Shown: in pieces, positions 35,393 through 46,147 of the stretch
Layout of the letters: each line of letters starts with the position of its first letter
Position numbering within the stretch: the stretch's first letter is position 1
NCBI GenBank assembly: GCA_035610365.1
Contig: CM069432.1
Location: 12,648,001-12,712,000, forward strand
DNA length: 64,000 bases
Direction: 5' to 3'
Source of the DNA: Aquatica leii
Lineage: Eukaryota; Arthropoda; Insecta; Coleoptera; Lampyridae
Program-made: the position numbers and the translations under genes
The notes under the pieces: model-generated
Databases searched by the model: none
What the model was told of the DNA's origin: nothing
The model's input: the letters and a program-made list of their open reading frames with translations, nothing else

Positions 35393-36792
35393 AAAATTCT
35401 AGAAGTTATGCCACTAGGGTTTAGTTACTCATGCAACCTCCTTAATTATTTTATATTAAGTGCTTTGATTATTTTGTATTAGTGTTATTCACGTTATACA
35501 TGAAGCTATATTGCAATAGACATATTAATACAACCGAATCATATTTGAATAACTTAATCGGCAAATTTTACTTATTACAGTACATTACCCATTTTAATCA
35601 TGTTAAAAAAATGAAAAAAAAATATCTCGATTATGAACACTATTGCCATTGCTTCTTAAATCAAAAGTTGTCAAATTTACTCAAATAAAATAGTTAGAAG
35701 CCTTTTAACGTGCATCTTAGTACAAATTGTAATAGAAGTATCGAGAGCGAGGTCTACACGTGACGTCAGCGCGTTACATGATCTCTGCAGAATAAATCGA
35801 GTGATCGAGCAATCCTATTCATTTAGTATCCTTGGATGTAAGTGCTGATAATGATTTGTCTTTATGGAAAAAATTAGATTGAAAAAGTTTTAAAACTGCA
35901 TATGTTCGAAATAACAGGACAAGCTTTACCAACATCAACACGAAACGATGGTGGAGCAACTCAATCTTTTACAAATAAACAATTTAAATATAAAGTAGTT
36001 TTATCCGTATAAATTAATTTAATTGATGATCGAACTGACAAGAACTCCGGAAAAAACCTTTAACTTGGACCAAGTTCAAATTAAATCAGAATGCAAAATA
36101 AATATTTTTCCCTGTACTTGATAGAAAAGTGATACTTTCTTTAACCAAAGATCGTGAAGAAAAGTGAAACACTTCTTCGCCATTTCAGTTAGTATCGCTT
36201 TTTTTCATTCATTTTATTTATTAGGGTAAATCGTAAATTTGTTAAATTATTACATATTTCACTAGCTGATGAGAAAATTGACCGCAACGCACACTGACAA
36301 ATTAAAATTATTACTTTGCTTGCTTCTACTGTTGATGTTGGCGTTTCAGAGGTCGAAGGTTGCTTCAGTCGAACTATTAACAATTTTTTGAATTTTTTAA
36401 TGTATTTTCGATGCTTTCCTCGACACTACTACGACCAAAAAGTCCTTCAAAAACAATAGTCTATAGAGCCGTTTGGTTCCGGTAGCCTTAAGTACACAGC
36501 AATTTTCTTGAGTTAGTTGTAGAAAGTGTTTGTACCAATTGGTTGCTTTGTGTACTTGCTCTGTCCATAAAATATAAATAGTCTATGATGGTTCATATTT
36601 TATATTCGCAAATTCAAATACTTTTTGTAAAGCTCAATTTCGATTTCTTCCGATGTAACTGCAAAGACTCGTTTTTTGCTTTCGTGTCATGTAATGCTAT
36701 GACCAAAATATGCCCGCAATCTTCTACATTATGTACTTTTAGTAAACTTAATTTTTCCGATGGACATGCTCCATACAATGCAATTACCAATA
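35393..36792. other. Intergenic with a possible second hAT tail
   Basis: Mostly AT-rich. Around 36290-36400 the plus strand reads STVDVGVSEVEGCFSRTINN, reminiscent of the hAT C-terminal dimerisation motif (V-EVE-CFS), within otherwise unreadable sequence. ORFs at 35482 and 36585 have no support. Confidence 0.3.
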
Positions 36793-36796
36793 CTAT

Positions 36797-37265
36797 TGAA
36801 ACGTTCGAGAAATTATTTACAAATGCAAGAGCCTTCTAGAAGCTGTCTAGAAGATATAGCGAAAAGTAGGGAACGCTCTAGAAGGATTCGCCGATGTCTA
36901 TAAATGCCGAAGATGGAAATCGTAGGTCAGTTATTGCTGGAATGCGAATGTGTTAAGAAGATTATTCAAGTGAAGATAAATAAGTGATTAGCACGTGCGA
37001 AGAAATAAATAAATAACAGTGTACACCGAATCGAGCGAACGTGACTTACAGTGTAAACAAAGAAGTGTGAAATCCGAGGACGTTATCTTATCTTAAGTGA
37101 TAGTGTTATACAACGGTTATACATAAATTCGTGTAATTGTTTTCATTAAATATTATTAGATTTAATTAGTTCGGTTAATTTAAAAGTGTACATATTTCTA
37201 GATTAAGTAAACATAATTTTTAATCGTTTAAATAAATTAGTTTTTAAGTAATAAAATACGCAACA
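36797..37265 (+). repeat. 5' LTR
   Basis: Begins TGAAACGTTCGAGAAATT and ends AATACGCAACA. It contains a palindromic CTTCTAGAAG/CTCTAGAAGG cluster near its start (36832-36885), a TATAAAT box (36898-36905) and a long AT-rich 3' part. Confidence 0.95.
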
Positions 37266-37285
37266 GTGGTGTCAGGTGTTGGGGT
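37266..37285 (+). other. Primer-binding site region
   Basis: The sequence GTGGTGTCAGGTGTTGGGG directly follows the 5' LTR, where the tRNA primer pairs. The matching tRNA was not determined; a search of its complement against insect tRNA 3' ends would settle it. Confidence 0.6.
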
Positions 37286-37588
37286 ATCGAATAGAACAAA
37301 CCGTTCGCGATTTTTAGCGTGAATACCATTAAGTTATTTGATATCGCTCCCGATTACGTAAATAACTTTTAAGTTTGCGATACGCGTGTTTATTTATAAA
37401 GTATAAAATAGTGTTTATTAAACTTTTTCTTTTAACAAGTGCGTGTTCGCGTTATTAATTTAATTCGTTTTCGTACACTAGAGGTTTATTATTAATAAGT
37501 AGATCGTTATTAAAATTTTGTGTTATACAAAAACTGCATTTTAAAAAGTAGTGTATTTAAACTTCATATTCGTGTTATATTTAAATTT

Positions 37589-38719
37589 ATGCCGGTGACG
37601 CGTTTGCAAGCAGTTAAAATGGATGCAAAACTATTTGAATTTCTTGAATCAATAAAAAATGGTCAAGAATCGATGAATAGAAAAATGGAAGAAAATTCTC
37701 ATAAGATGGAAGAAAATTCGCAGAAAATAGAAGAAAAGTTTTACGAAAATTCACAGAAAATTGAAGAAAAACTGTCGGAAAATTCTAGAAAAATGGAAGA
37801 AAATTCCAGAAAAATGGAAGAAAATTCTAGAAAAATGGAAGAAAAGTTGTTGGAAAATTCTAGAAGTTTAAAAGAAGAAATACGAACGAGCATAGAAAAT
37901 CAAATTAAAATTGTTCAGGAGGAAACCCAAGCAGACATGTTAAACTTAAAAGAAGAAATTTGCGAATCTGTGAATGAGAAAATAGAAGCAATAGAGGACA
38001 AATTAGAAGACAAAATAAAACTGCTTGAAGAAAGAATGAACCAAATGAATTGTCACGGTGAAGGAAGCGTCACGAGTGAAGATTTAATAATGGACCATCG
38101 AGAAGAAAACACTCACAAGTTCAAAGTTGTACCACCGAATTTTGATGGTAAAGTTCCATGGTCAACCTACTACAAGCAGTTTGAAGCCGCAGCTACTGCT
38201 AATGGTTGGAGCAACAAGCAGAAAGCGACGTCTTTAATAGTGTCCTTACGTGGAGAAGCGCTTGGAATTTTACAAACTGTTCCGGACCATCTGCAAGAAA
38301 ATTACGAACTATTAATATCACGATTAGAAATGAGATATGGAGATGCCCATCTTCAACAAGTCTATCAAGCTCAAATTAAAAGTCGGGTTCAAAAAGCTGC
38401 CGAAAGTCTTCAAGAGTTTGAGGCTGACATCGCCAGACTAACACGGCTTGCGTATCCTACAGCACCAGATACCTTCTTGGAGCAGTTGGCTATTCAAACC
38501 TTCGTAGACGGCCTCTGAGACAACGAAACGCAGCAGACTCTCCGGTTAGCTCGACCCAAGACATTGGATGACGCTTTGGTGCATGCTTTGGAGTTTGAAG
38601 CAGCAAACAAGCATCGCAACGAGATGGTCATAGACTCTGCTGTGCTACAGAAGTACCCGCGCAAACACTGGAAAGCATCGAGGAGACAGCGCGACGAATA
38701 CTTCGGGAAAGAGGAGTGA
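37589..38719 (+). pseudogene. gag with coiled-coil repeat, interrupted
   Basis: Starts MPVTRLQAVKMDAKLFEFLE; the open frame reaches back to 37520, but this Met begins the family-like sequence. Residues 30-95 are a run of six- to ten-residue units of the type KMEENSR/KIEEKLSENS, followed by a long charged coiled coil to about residue 155. The capsid part begins near HKFKVVPPNFDGKVPWSTYY and includes SLRGEALGILQTVPDHLQEN and LEMRYGDAHLQQVYQAQ, as in Ty3 Gag. A TGA at 38516-38518 (GLxDNETQQ) replaces an expected Arg codon, and a frameshift before 38680 moves the remaining Gag C-terminus into the pol frame. The zinc knuckle is degenerate (NCDEIGHVRRHR, lacking two of the Cys). Confidence 0.88.
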
Positions 38720-41646
38720 CAGCTTTGAACTGCGATGAAATAGGCCATGTACGACGGCATCGTACTAAACCTAAGAAGAGGACAAGAAGAGCGCTCGATA
38801 ATTTGGAACGAGGCGAGCAAAAGAGACAAAAAGTAATCTCATCTAGTCAGACCCCGGAGATTACCATCCAAATGGCATCGCCTAGAGAGCAATTGCATAG
38901 CATTTATCTCGATGGCAAGATCAATGGGAGAAGCGTCCAGTTACTGGTTGACATGGGAGCGACGAAGACCATCATTCGTCCTGACATGTTATTGGAAAAC
39001 GAGAAGACATCACCAGTAACAGTACGACTTCGAACGGCGACGGGCGACGAAATACCTACTCACGGACAGGTCAAAGTAACCATTGGTTTGGGAAATGGAG
39101 TACTCGACCATCAAGTACTGGTAGCCGACATCACGGAAGAAGTTATCCTGGGAATGGACGTGATAAAGAAGTATGGGTTCCATTTGGATATGAAGAACGA
39201 TGTCCTGAAGAGCGACAATGAAGAAATTCCTTTTCATTCGTCAGAGAAGGCAGCCGTGCGAGTCTTATTGAGTGAAGACGTGACTCTGCCTGCAAGGACT
39301 GAAAGTGTGGTGATGGCACGCCTGGATGGAAGTCTCCGGGAAGGCTACATACGCGCGATTGAACCAATGGAAGGCGGCTTAGTTGAAAAGGGACTACTCG
39401 TTGGCAGAACCTTAGTACGAGTAAAGAACACGATGCCAGTAAGGATCTTAAACATCAACTCAGATCCTGTAACGTTGAAAAAGAAGACCGTGGTGGGCCA
39501 ATGCACGCCAGTATCACAAATTGTGAGATGCGTGAAGTCGAACGAAGATACGTCGCCGAAGAAGTGTCCACAACATCTATTCGACATTCTTACCACCAAA
39601 TGCCAAAACCTCAGCCAAGACCAGCTGGCTAAAGTTAAAGTGTTGATCCAAGAGTACCAAGATGTGTTCGCGCTGGAGAGTGGCTCCAAAGGAAGAACTA
39701 ACGTGGTGAAACATAAAATTAATACCGGAGACGCTCGGCCGATACGACAACATCCACGCAGACTTCCTTTGGCGAAAAGAGAAGAAGCCGAACAAATAAT
39801 TACGGATATGGAGAGGAAAGGCGTGATTGAACCTTCAAGTAGCCCATGGGCATCCCCAGTGGTACTCGTAAAGAAGAAGGATGGATCAACGAGTTTTTGC
39901 GTAGACTACAGACAGCTAAACGACGTGACCAAAAAGGACAGCTACCCTTTACCCAGAATTGACGATACGCTAGACACCCTGTCAGGATCCCAGTGGTTTT
40001 CTACGTTAGATTTAAAGAGTGGATACTGGCAGGTAGAATTAGAACCCAAGGATCGTAAAAAAACAGCTTTTACGATCGGAAGTGGTTTGTGGCAGTTCAC
40101 TGTAATGCCCTTCGGCCTGTGTAACGCTCCTGCAACGTTCGAGCGTTTGATGGGGACCATCTTGCGCGGGTTGTCTTGGAAGACGTGCTTGGTTTACCTG
40201 GACGACGTGATCGTGGTTGGAAGGTCGTTTGAAGAACATTTGAACAACTTGAAGGAAGTGTTCCAGCGATTACGTGGGGCTAACCTTAAACTGAGCCCAA
40301 AGAAGTGTCACATATTTAAGAAGGAAGTGCAATACCTTGGCCACGTCGTATCCAGAGATGGAGTAAGGGCTGACCCAGACAAAATCCGAGCAGTGCAAGC
40401 ATGGCCAAGACCAATCGACAAACATCAGGTCCGAAGTTTCCTTGGGTTGTGCACTTATTATAGAAGATTTGTCCCCGGATATGCCAATATTGCCAAACCA
40501 TTGACAAAATTAACCGAAGAAAAAGCAGAATTTAGATGGAATGAAGACTGCGAAAATTCTTTTAATCAACTAAAACAGGCCCTAGTCACTTCGCCGATTT
40601 TGAGTTATCCAAGAGAAGATGGAAAGTTTGTTTTGGATACCGACGCAAGCAATCTGGCCATAGGCGCGGTCCTTTCGCAGGTTCAAGATGGACAAGAAAA
40701 GGTTATCGCGTACTTTAGCAAGGTTTTGTCCAGGCCAGAAAGGAATTATTGCGTGACTAGGAGGGAGCTGTTAGCAGTCGTTAAGTCCATCGAACATTTC
40801 TACAAGTATTTGTATGGACGAAAATTTTTACTGAGAACAGACCACGCCGCTTTAAAATGGCTACTGCAGTTCCGTAACCCAGAAGGACAAGTAGCAAGAT
40901 GGATCGAGAGACTGCAAGAGTATGACTATGACACAGAACACCGTGCCGGAAGCAGTCATCGAAACGCTGATGCCTTGTCCAGAAGACCATGTCCGGCGGA
41001 CTGCAGCCATTGTTCGCGACTGGAAAAAAAGTCGAATGTCTCCGGAGAACTGCTATGGTTGATGATGAGTGGGAACCTGAGCAGTTACGTCGCGAAAAAT
41101 ATCAAAGCGTACTGGGCGCAGTGGGACTCCTTGATAGTAGAAGACGGTCTTCTTAAGCGATCCCTAGAAAGTGCCGAGGGCACGGGAAACAGACTACAGC
41201 TGGTAGTGCCGAAGAGCAGGGTAACACAAGTGTTGAAGCATCTCCACGATGGGACATCAGGAGGACACTTTGGCATTAAGAAGACGTTGGGTAAAGTGCG
41301 AGAACGATTCTACTGGATGAATTTCAAAGATGACGTCATGAAATGGTGCCGTAAATGCATAGTCTGCGCTTCAGGAAATGGTCCAGCGAGAAAGCGCAAA
41401 GCACCCATGAAACCATACAACGTAGGAAGCCCTTTGGAAAGAGTAGTGATTGACATCGCAGGGCCGTTCCCAGAATCCGATTCGGGAAATAAATACATCC
41501 TGGTGGCGATGCATTATTTCACGAAATGGACGGAGGCTTACGCCATACCCAACCAGGAAGCAGCTACAGTCGCAGACGTATTAGTAAAGGAGTTTTTCTG
41601 CCGGTTTGGAGTTGGAATTACACTCCGATCAAGGCCGCAATTTTGA
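38716..41646 (+). pseudogene. pol: protease, RT, RNase H, integrase N-part
   Basis: 976 open codons. Protease: QLLVDMGATKTIIRPD (residues 75-90) has D-M-G instead of the expected D-T/S-G, so the active site looks altered. RT: PLAKREEAEQIITDMERKGV, FSTLDLKSGYWQVEL, MPFGLCNAPATFERLM and catalytic VYLDDVIVV (YLDD at residues 494-497, 40195-40206). RNase H: FVLDTDASNLAIGAVLSQ and HRNADALSRRPC. Integrase: an HHCC finger (LKHLHDGTSGGHFGI to CRKCIVC) and the first catalytic Asp in VVIDIAGPFPESDSG. The frame then slips near 41620 (RFGVGITLRSRPQF, stop), and integrase continues in the next ORF. The same frame is open upstream of 38716 into the Gag C-terminus. Confidence 0.92.
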
Positions 41647-43084
41647 GTCTGGGCTGTTTCAAGAAGTTTGCCGACTGTTAAGAATTAAGAAGACTAGGAC
41701 AACGCCTCTCCATCCTCAATCTGACGGCATGGTTGAACGGATGAATCGAACAATGGGCAAGTACTTAGCCAAGGTAGTGTCCGAACACCAAAGAGACTGG
41801 GATCAGTACTTGCACCTTTTCTTAATGGCATACCGATCATCCGTTCACGAAAGCACAGGCCAAACACCATCCTGTGTAATGCTCGGTCGTGAAATACGAT
41901 TGCCATGCGACCTTCAATTTGGCCGAAGACCGGAAGTGGAAGTCGCTGGAGAAGATTACGTCAGCAAGCTGGCAAAGAGGCTAGACGAAGTACATGAAGA
42001 GGTTCGTAAAAACACACAAATTGCCAGCGACAGGATGAAAACCAGATATGACGTTAAGGCACAAAATGGTGGGTTTCAACCTGGCGATATGGTCTGGTTG
42101 TATAACCCTCAAAGGAGACGTGGTTTGTCGCCGAAGCTGCAAAGGCAATGGGAGGGCCCCTATGAAGTCGTGCAGCGTATTAACGACGTCATATACCGCA
42201 TCCAAAAACCGCCCAGAGGCAAGCCAAAAGTGGTCCACGTCGATCGTCTAGCCCCGTTTGCTGGCGATAACCACAATCCGCAAGTCCAGGTCCGAACCAG
42301 AGTAATAAGTAGCAGAACCAGGAATCCAATCGAAGAAATGGAGTTCGAGAAGTTTATAAACTTATACGGAGGTTCTGGAAAAGCTAGGTTCGGAGTTACC
42401 ACCGAAGAACAACAAGACCTGTTCCAGACACAAAAAGATTACGCCATCGCCCATTGCGTGGGCGAGGATCTTGACATGTCCAGAGGGGTTGCAGTCGTGT
42501 TTAAAAAGAAGTTTGGGCAGCTAAATGAATTACGAAGACAGCAACCGGCAGTCGGAAAAGTTTTAGAACTACGTGGTGACGGACGCTTCGTTTTCTATTT
42601 GGTCACCAAGAAATACTCACGTGTCAAGCCGTTATACAAAGATCTGTGGCGAACATTATGGAATCTCAAGAGAGAAATGGAGATCCATCATGTTAAGAAA
42701 TTGGCAGTACCCAAGATTGGTTGTGGCTTAGATCAACTGAATTGGAAGGCAGTTCGAAACATGTTGGAGGTCGTCTTCCGAGGAACCGGCATTCAAGTGT
42801 TGGTCTGTAGTTACCAACCAAGGAGAATATTGGGTCAGGAAAAGTCCATTGACTGTTACTTTTATGGTCAAGGAAGTTGCCGAAATGGAGGAAGCTGCCG
42901 CTATCGCCACGATCCCTTTTACCGGTGTCACATCCAGTCTCCTGTTCTGGGACAGAACAGTCCTAAGAAGGGGGCAGTGAAACATTCAAGAAATATCTTG
43001 CAAATGCAAAAGCCTTCTAGAAGCTGTCTAGAAGATATAGCGAAAAGTAGGGAACGCTCTAGAAGGATGCGCCGATGTCTATAA
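41606..43084 (+). CDS. Integrase C-part fused to TARG1-like macrodomain and CCCH finger
   Basis: 492 codons continuing pol after a one-base-type frameshift. Residues 5-60: integrase core with the second Asp in LHSDQGRNFES and the Glu in DGMVERMNRTMGKY, 35 residues apart as in D,D(35)E. Residues 155-220: GPY/F-type module (GPYEVVQRINDVIYRI, VVHVDRLAPF). Residues 265-405: macrodomain of the TARG1/OARD1 type, with IAHCVGEDLDMSRGVAVVFK, GRFVFYLVTKKYSRVKP and LAVPKIGCGLDQLNWKAV. The Lys of VTKK (residue 335) and Asp of GCGLD (376) match the two catalytic residues known in human TARG1, with the same spacing of 41. Residues 417-435: a CX7CX5CX3H zinc finger (CYFYGQGSCRNGGSCRYRH). The last 36 codons lie in the 3' LTR; the stop is at 43082-43084. 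No disruption in the appended part. Confidence 0.9.
   Translation: MELELHSDQGRNFESGLFQEVCRLLRIKKTRTTPLHPQSDGMVERMNRTMGKYLAKVVSEHQRDWDQYLHLFLMAYRSSVHESTGQTPSCVMLGREIRLPCDLQFGRRPEVEVAGEDYVSKLAKRLDEVHEEVRKNTQIASDRMKTRYDVKAQNGGFQPGDMVWLYNPQRRRGLSPKLQRQWEGPYEVVQRINDVIYRIQKPPRGKPKVVHVDRLAPFAGDNHNPQVQVRTRVISSRTRNPIEEMEFEKFINLYGGSGKARFGVTTEEQQDLFQTQKDYAIAHCVGEDLDMSRGVAVVFKKKFGQLNELRRQQPAVGKVLELRGDGRFVFYLVTKKYSRVKPLYKDLWRTLWNLKREMEIHHVKKLAVPKIGCGLDQLNWKAVRNMLEVVFRGTGIQVLVCSYQPRRILGQEKSIDCYFYGQGSCRNGGSCRYRHDPFYRCHIQSPVLGQNSPKKGAVKHSRNILQMQKPSRSCLEDIAKSRERSRRMRRCL
42398..42820 (+). other. TARG1/OARD1-like macrodomain coding region
   Basis: Domain-level entry. TARG1 hydrolyses the ester bond between ADP-ribose and acidic side chains and also deacylates O-acyl-ADP-ribose. 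Here the candidate catalytic Lys codon is at 42608-42610 and the Asp codon at 42731-42733. The fold landmarks (AHCVGED loop, GVAVVFKKKFG helix, IGCGLD loop) are all in place. Enzymatic activity is an inference from these residues. Confidence 0.88.
42965..42977 (+). other. Polypurine tract
   Basis: AAGAAGGGGG at 42965-42974, followed by CAG and the 3' LTR start, is the expected plus-strand priming site. It lies inside the coding frame of the macrodomain ORF. Confidence 0.7.
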
Positions 43085-43444
43085 ATGCCGAAGATGGAAA
43101 TCGTAGGTCAGTTATTGCTGGAATGCGAATGTGTTAAGAAGATTATTCAAGTGAAGATAAATAAGTGATTAGCACGTGCGAAGAAATAAATAAATAACAG
43201 TGTACACCGAATCGAGCGAACGTGACTTACAGTGTAAACATAGAAGTGTGAAATCCGAGGACGTTATCTTATCTTAAGTGATAGTGTTATACAACGGTTA
43301 TACATAAATTCGTGTAAGTGTTTTCATTAAATATTATTAGATTTAATTAGTTCGGTTAATTTAAAAGTGTACATATTTCTAGAATAAGTAAACGTATTTT
43401 TAGTCGTTTAAATAAATTAGTTTTTAATAAATAAATACGCAACA
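42978..43444 (+). repeat. 3' LTR
   Basis: Begins TGAAACATTCAAGAAATA and ends AATACGCAACA. The alignment to the 5' LTR is almost gap-free except near the 3' end. The first 107 bases also encode the C-terminus of the upstream ORF. Confidence 0.95.
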
Positions 43445-43448
43445 CTAT

Positions 43449-45380
43449 ATTCATAAGTAGAAAAGTGTCATCAGGAGCTTTTTCTAGAAACTCCTTCATA
43501 TTATGCTTCGATAAAACTAGAATTTTTTTGCCGCATAACCGCTATTTTGACGTTTCAGGTAAGTAAACAATTTTTAATATGCAGGAATACTCCTCAGCGT
43601 CAAGTACAGTGACAGTTGGTCAAGATAATTAAAACGGCTAAGATGCATGAAGCGGAGAATGGAAATGGGTTGACCATACAGCAGTGATGTCCTTGACAGC
43701 AAAAAAAGCTATTAATGCCTTTTGTACCAAGGACCAGAAGACTATATGCTATAATAATTATGACCGCATGATTAGAAGTACGACAGAGGGGTGATCATGC
43801 TACCCGGTGGAAGAGGGTATTATTATTTTATTGATGAGAAGCCACAAAAACGGGACTACACCAGTTCAATTTTGTTGTTGCATCAAATTTTAAAAAACAA
43901 ATTAAAAGCTTGGCCTACAATTAATATCAGACGTAAAAACCAAATTTCCGGTGGCGAGAAACTAGATAGAAACTAGGCCTGAAACTGATAAGTAACATAT
44001 TTGACAACTAGAATTAGCTTAATTCTGTGAAAAATCAACATGTAAAATAGCGATCACAATAATTCTCTATATAAGAAAGTAAAAAATGATAAGTTACACG
44101 TTATGGGTATCTATAAGTTTTCGGGCCATTTATGATTTTATTTAAACGGTTTATTTTTATCTTACACGTTACATAAGCATAAAACGCCACTCGACTTTAT
44201 GCATTGTCATAAATAACAAAAGTACTTTCGCTTTCAAAAATAACAAACTCTATTATGTGTTATAAGTGCTTAAAAAAGAGCATACATTTCTCACATCATT
44301 ACGATTTTTGTAACTTTCACTTATATAACACTTTTTGGGTTTAACATTTAAGGTAGGAAATTAAGAAAAAATTTATAAAATACAAAATAACTATTAATTA
44401 ATATTTTATTAACGCGAACGGGTTACGTGCAGCTGCGCACGATTAAAGAAATCCTATGGAAGTTAAACATAGTCCTTCAAAATACAATCTGCTTGCAAAA
44501 AGACATGTGGGAAAGTAGAAATACATACGTACGTCATTTATGGGAATTACTGTTTGTACTAAAAAAACCAAATGACAAAGTTTAAGCAACGATTCCTTAA
44601 TGTCCTACTTTCATAATAATTTACATGCCACGTTCACGAGCTGTAACTTAATTAAAATCAAACCGCATGCTTTTTAATAAAACGTGTAACTATAAAAAGA
44701 TACGAGGTAAAGATGAAAAATTTTTTTTTCAAGTTGATAATGAATTTCTTATAGCAATGGAATTATTGCTAACAGCGTCCATTCAAAACATAATATTTAC
44801 AAAGTAAATTAATATGAGTGTTTGCCTCCAAAGACTTAATTGCGTAGTCTTTTATTATCGATTACTTTGTGTTAGTAGAGGAAACTGGGGGATTAGGGCC
44901 ATGCGGGGTAATGGGGCCAGCATCATTGCGAATTAACTGCGCAACTTTTATGTAGTTTTTGAAGGTTGGCATTTAGTATATTTATACACTGTCTTGCTAA
45001 AAATAAAAACGATTGCATTGAATCATAAATAACGCGTTTTTTAAATCATTCATGAATTAGTTTATTTTTTAGTTGTACATACTCTCTACGACTACTAGGT
45101 ACCATAAAACTAAAACTTTATTAGTAGATTACGGTTTGGTAATTTTGGCACAGTATTTATTTTGTTACGGTTTAGGTGCAAAGAACAGGTGTCCAATAAA
45201 TGAAAAAAAAGAAAGAAATTATTCAAAACGTGCAGGATGCATCAAAAGAAATTGTTTTATTAATAAACACTAACTGTGGAAGACAAGTACAACACTGAAT
45301 GCCCAAAAAACTTTAGATTTGGGCTTATTGCAATTGCGTCTTTTAAATACCTTTTCTTTTAATAGTGATTTTTCTTCCAA
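43449..45380. other. AT-rich intergenic stretch
   Basis: 43449-43980 is less AT-rich and carries a 61-codon open stretch (43791-43976) with no family match I can name. Beyond that only AT-rich DNA is seen, with one G-rich string near 44887-44930 (GGGGATTAGGGCC, GGGGTAATGGGGCC). Confidence 0.35.
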
Positions 45381-45590
45381 GGCATGTCAAACACGCGCTC
45401 GCCCATTCACAGGTTATGGCCCGTCGAGACGTTTTAAAATTTTTTTGATAAAGTTAGATACACGTGGACGTTTGAAAAAGTAACTTCGGTGCTGTTAGAT
45501 GTTAAAAAATATATGTAATGCGGCCCCCAACTTGGTACAAAATAGATCACGTGGCCCGCAATATCATGTGAGTTTGACATGCCTGCACTG
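45381..45590. mobile_element. Short non-autonomous TIR element (hAT-like MITE)
   Basis: GGCATGTCAAACACG at 45381 pairs with GTTTGACATGCC at 45572-45583; the right end continues TGCACTG. The interior contains GCGGCCCCCAAC and GTGGCCCGCAAT strings typical of hAT-type ends. About 0.21 kb, no coding. The left terminal bases (expected CAGTGCA) are lost. Confidence 0.5.
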
Positions 45591-46147
45591 TAAAGCGTAT
45601 CTAAATTTAATAGAAGCTAGTTGTTTAAACATGTAATTTTAAAATATCTTTTGGAAAAGAATGACTGAGGAATTAAAATAAATTTTATTTACTATAACTG
45701 TGTTTAAAAATATCCAAAACTGAAAAAAAAACCAACTGGGACATTTATTGCATTAACTGTTACTCTATAGAAACTTAAAAAGTAGAATTATTTGCAATGT
45801 TTTTTATTTTCGTCACTGTTGTACTACAGAACTAGCGACCTTAAACAAATTTTAATGTACGTATATCACAACAGTATACTAAGCAGGTAAAATCCCGAAA
45901 ATACTTCTCGTTCGTGATGTCGCACAGTGCATCGAGCTTAACCCAAAAATTAAAAAAATAATTTCAATTGAGTGTGCTGTCATGACGACCAATTCTAACA
46001 ATATCTTCGACTTCGATTGACTTGTCAATCTGCTGTCAATTTCTCAATTTGAAGTTGCGTCTATAATCATTATAGAATTTCCAACTATTGTTACTTGGGG
46101 AAGTTGATCAAAAGTGAAAAAGAGTTAGTGTTCATCAACAAGAATTC
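45591..46147. other. Intergenic, upstream of the Transib-like copy
   Basis: AT-rich; nothing recognised. Terminal repeats of the following element should lie here but were not found. Confidence 0.3.

Larger units (their letters stand above)
36797..43444 (+). mobile_element. Ty3/gypsy LTR retrotransposon with macrodomain and CCCH finger
   Basis: Full-length element of about 6.65 kb. The LTRs are 469 bp (36797-37265) and 467 bp (42978-43444), both TG...CA and differing at roughly 15-20 sites by eye. The 4 bp target duplication is CTAT at 36793-36796 and 43445-43448. The order is gag, protease, RT, RNase H, integrase, then a macrodomain and a CCCH zinc finger. No envelope-like gene. LTR divergence of a few percent and four coding lesions indicate a moderately old, inactive copy. 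Confidence 0.95.

Noticed and set aside
33603..35420. Terminal repeats for the 33.8-35.4 kb hAT remnant
   Set aside because: Only about eight bases match and no 8 bp duplication is found.
38494..40990. Many 60-115 codon minus-strand ORFs over gypsy gag-pol
   Set aside because: Antisense shadows of a long, GC-richer coding region.
43445..43460. Envelope gene or errantivirus status for the gypsy element
   Set aside because: The ORF after integrase is a soluble macrodomain and CCCH finger. No signal peptide, fusion peptide or membrane anchor is visible.
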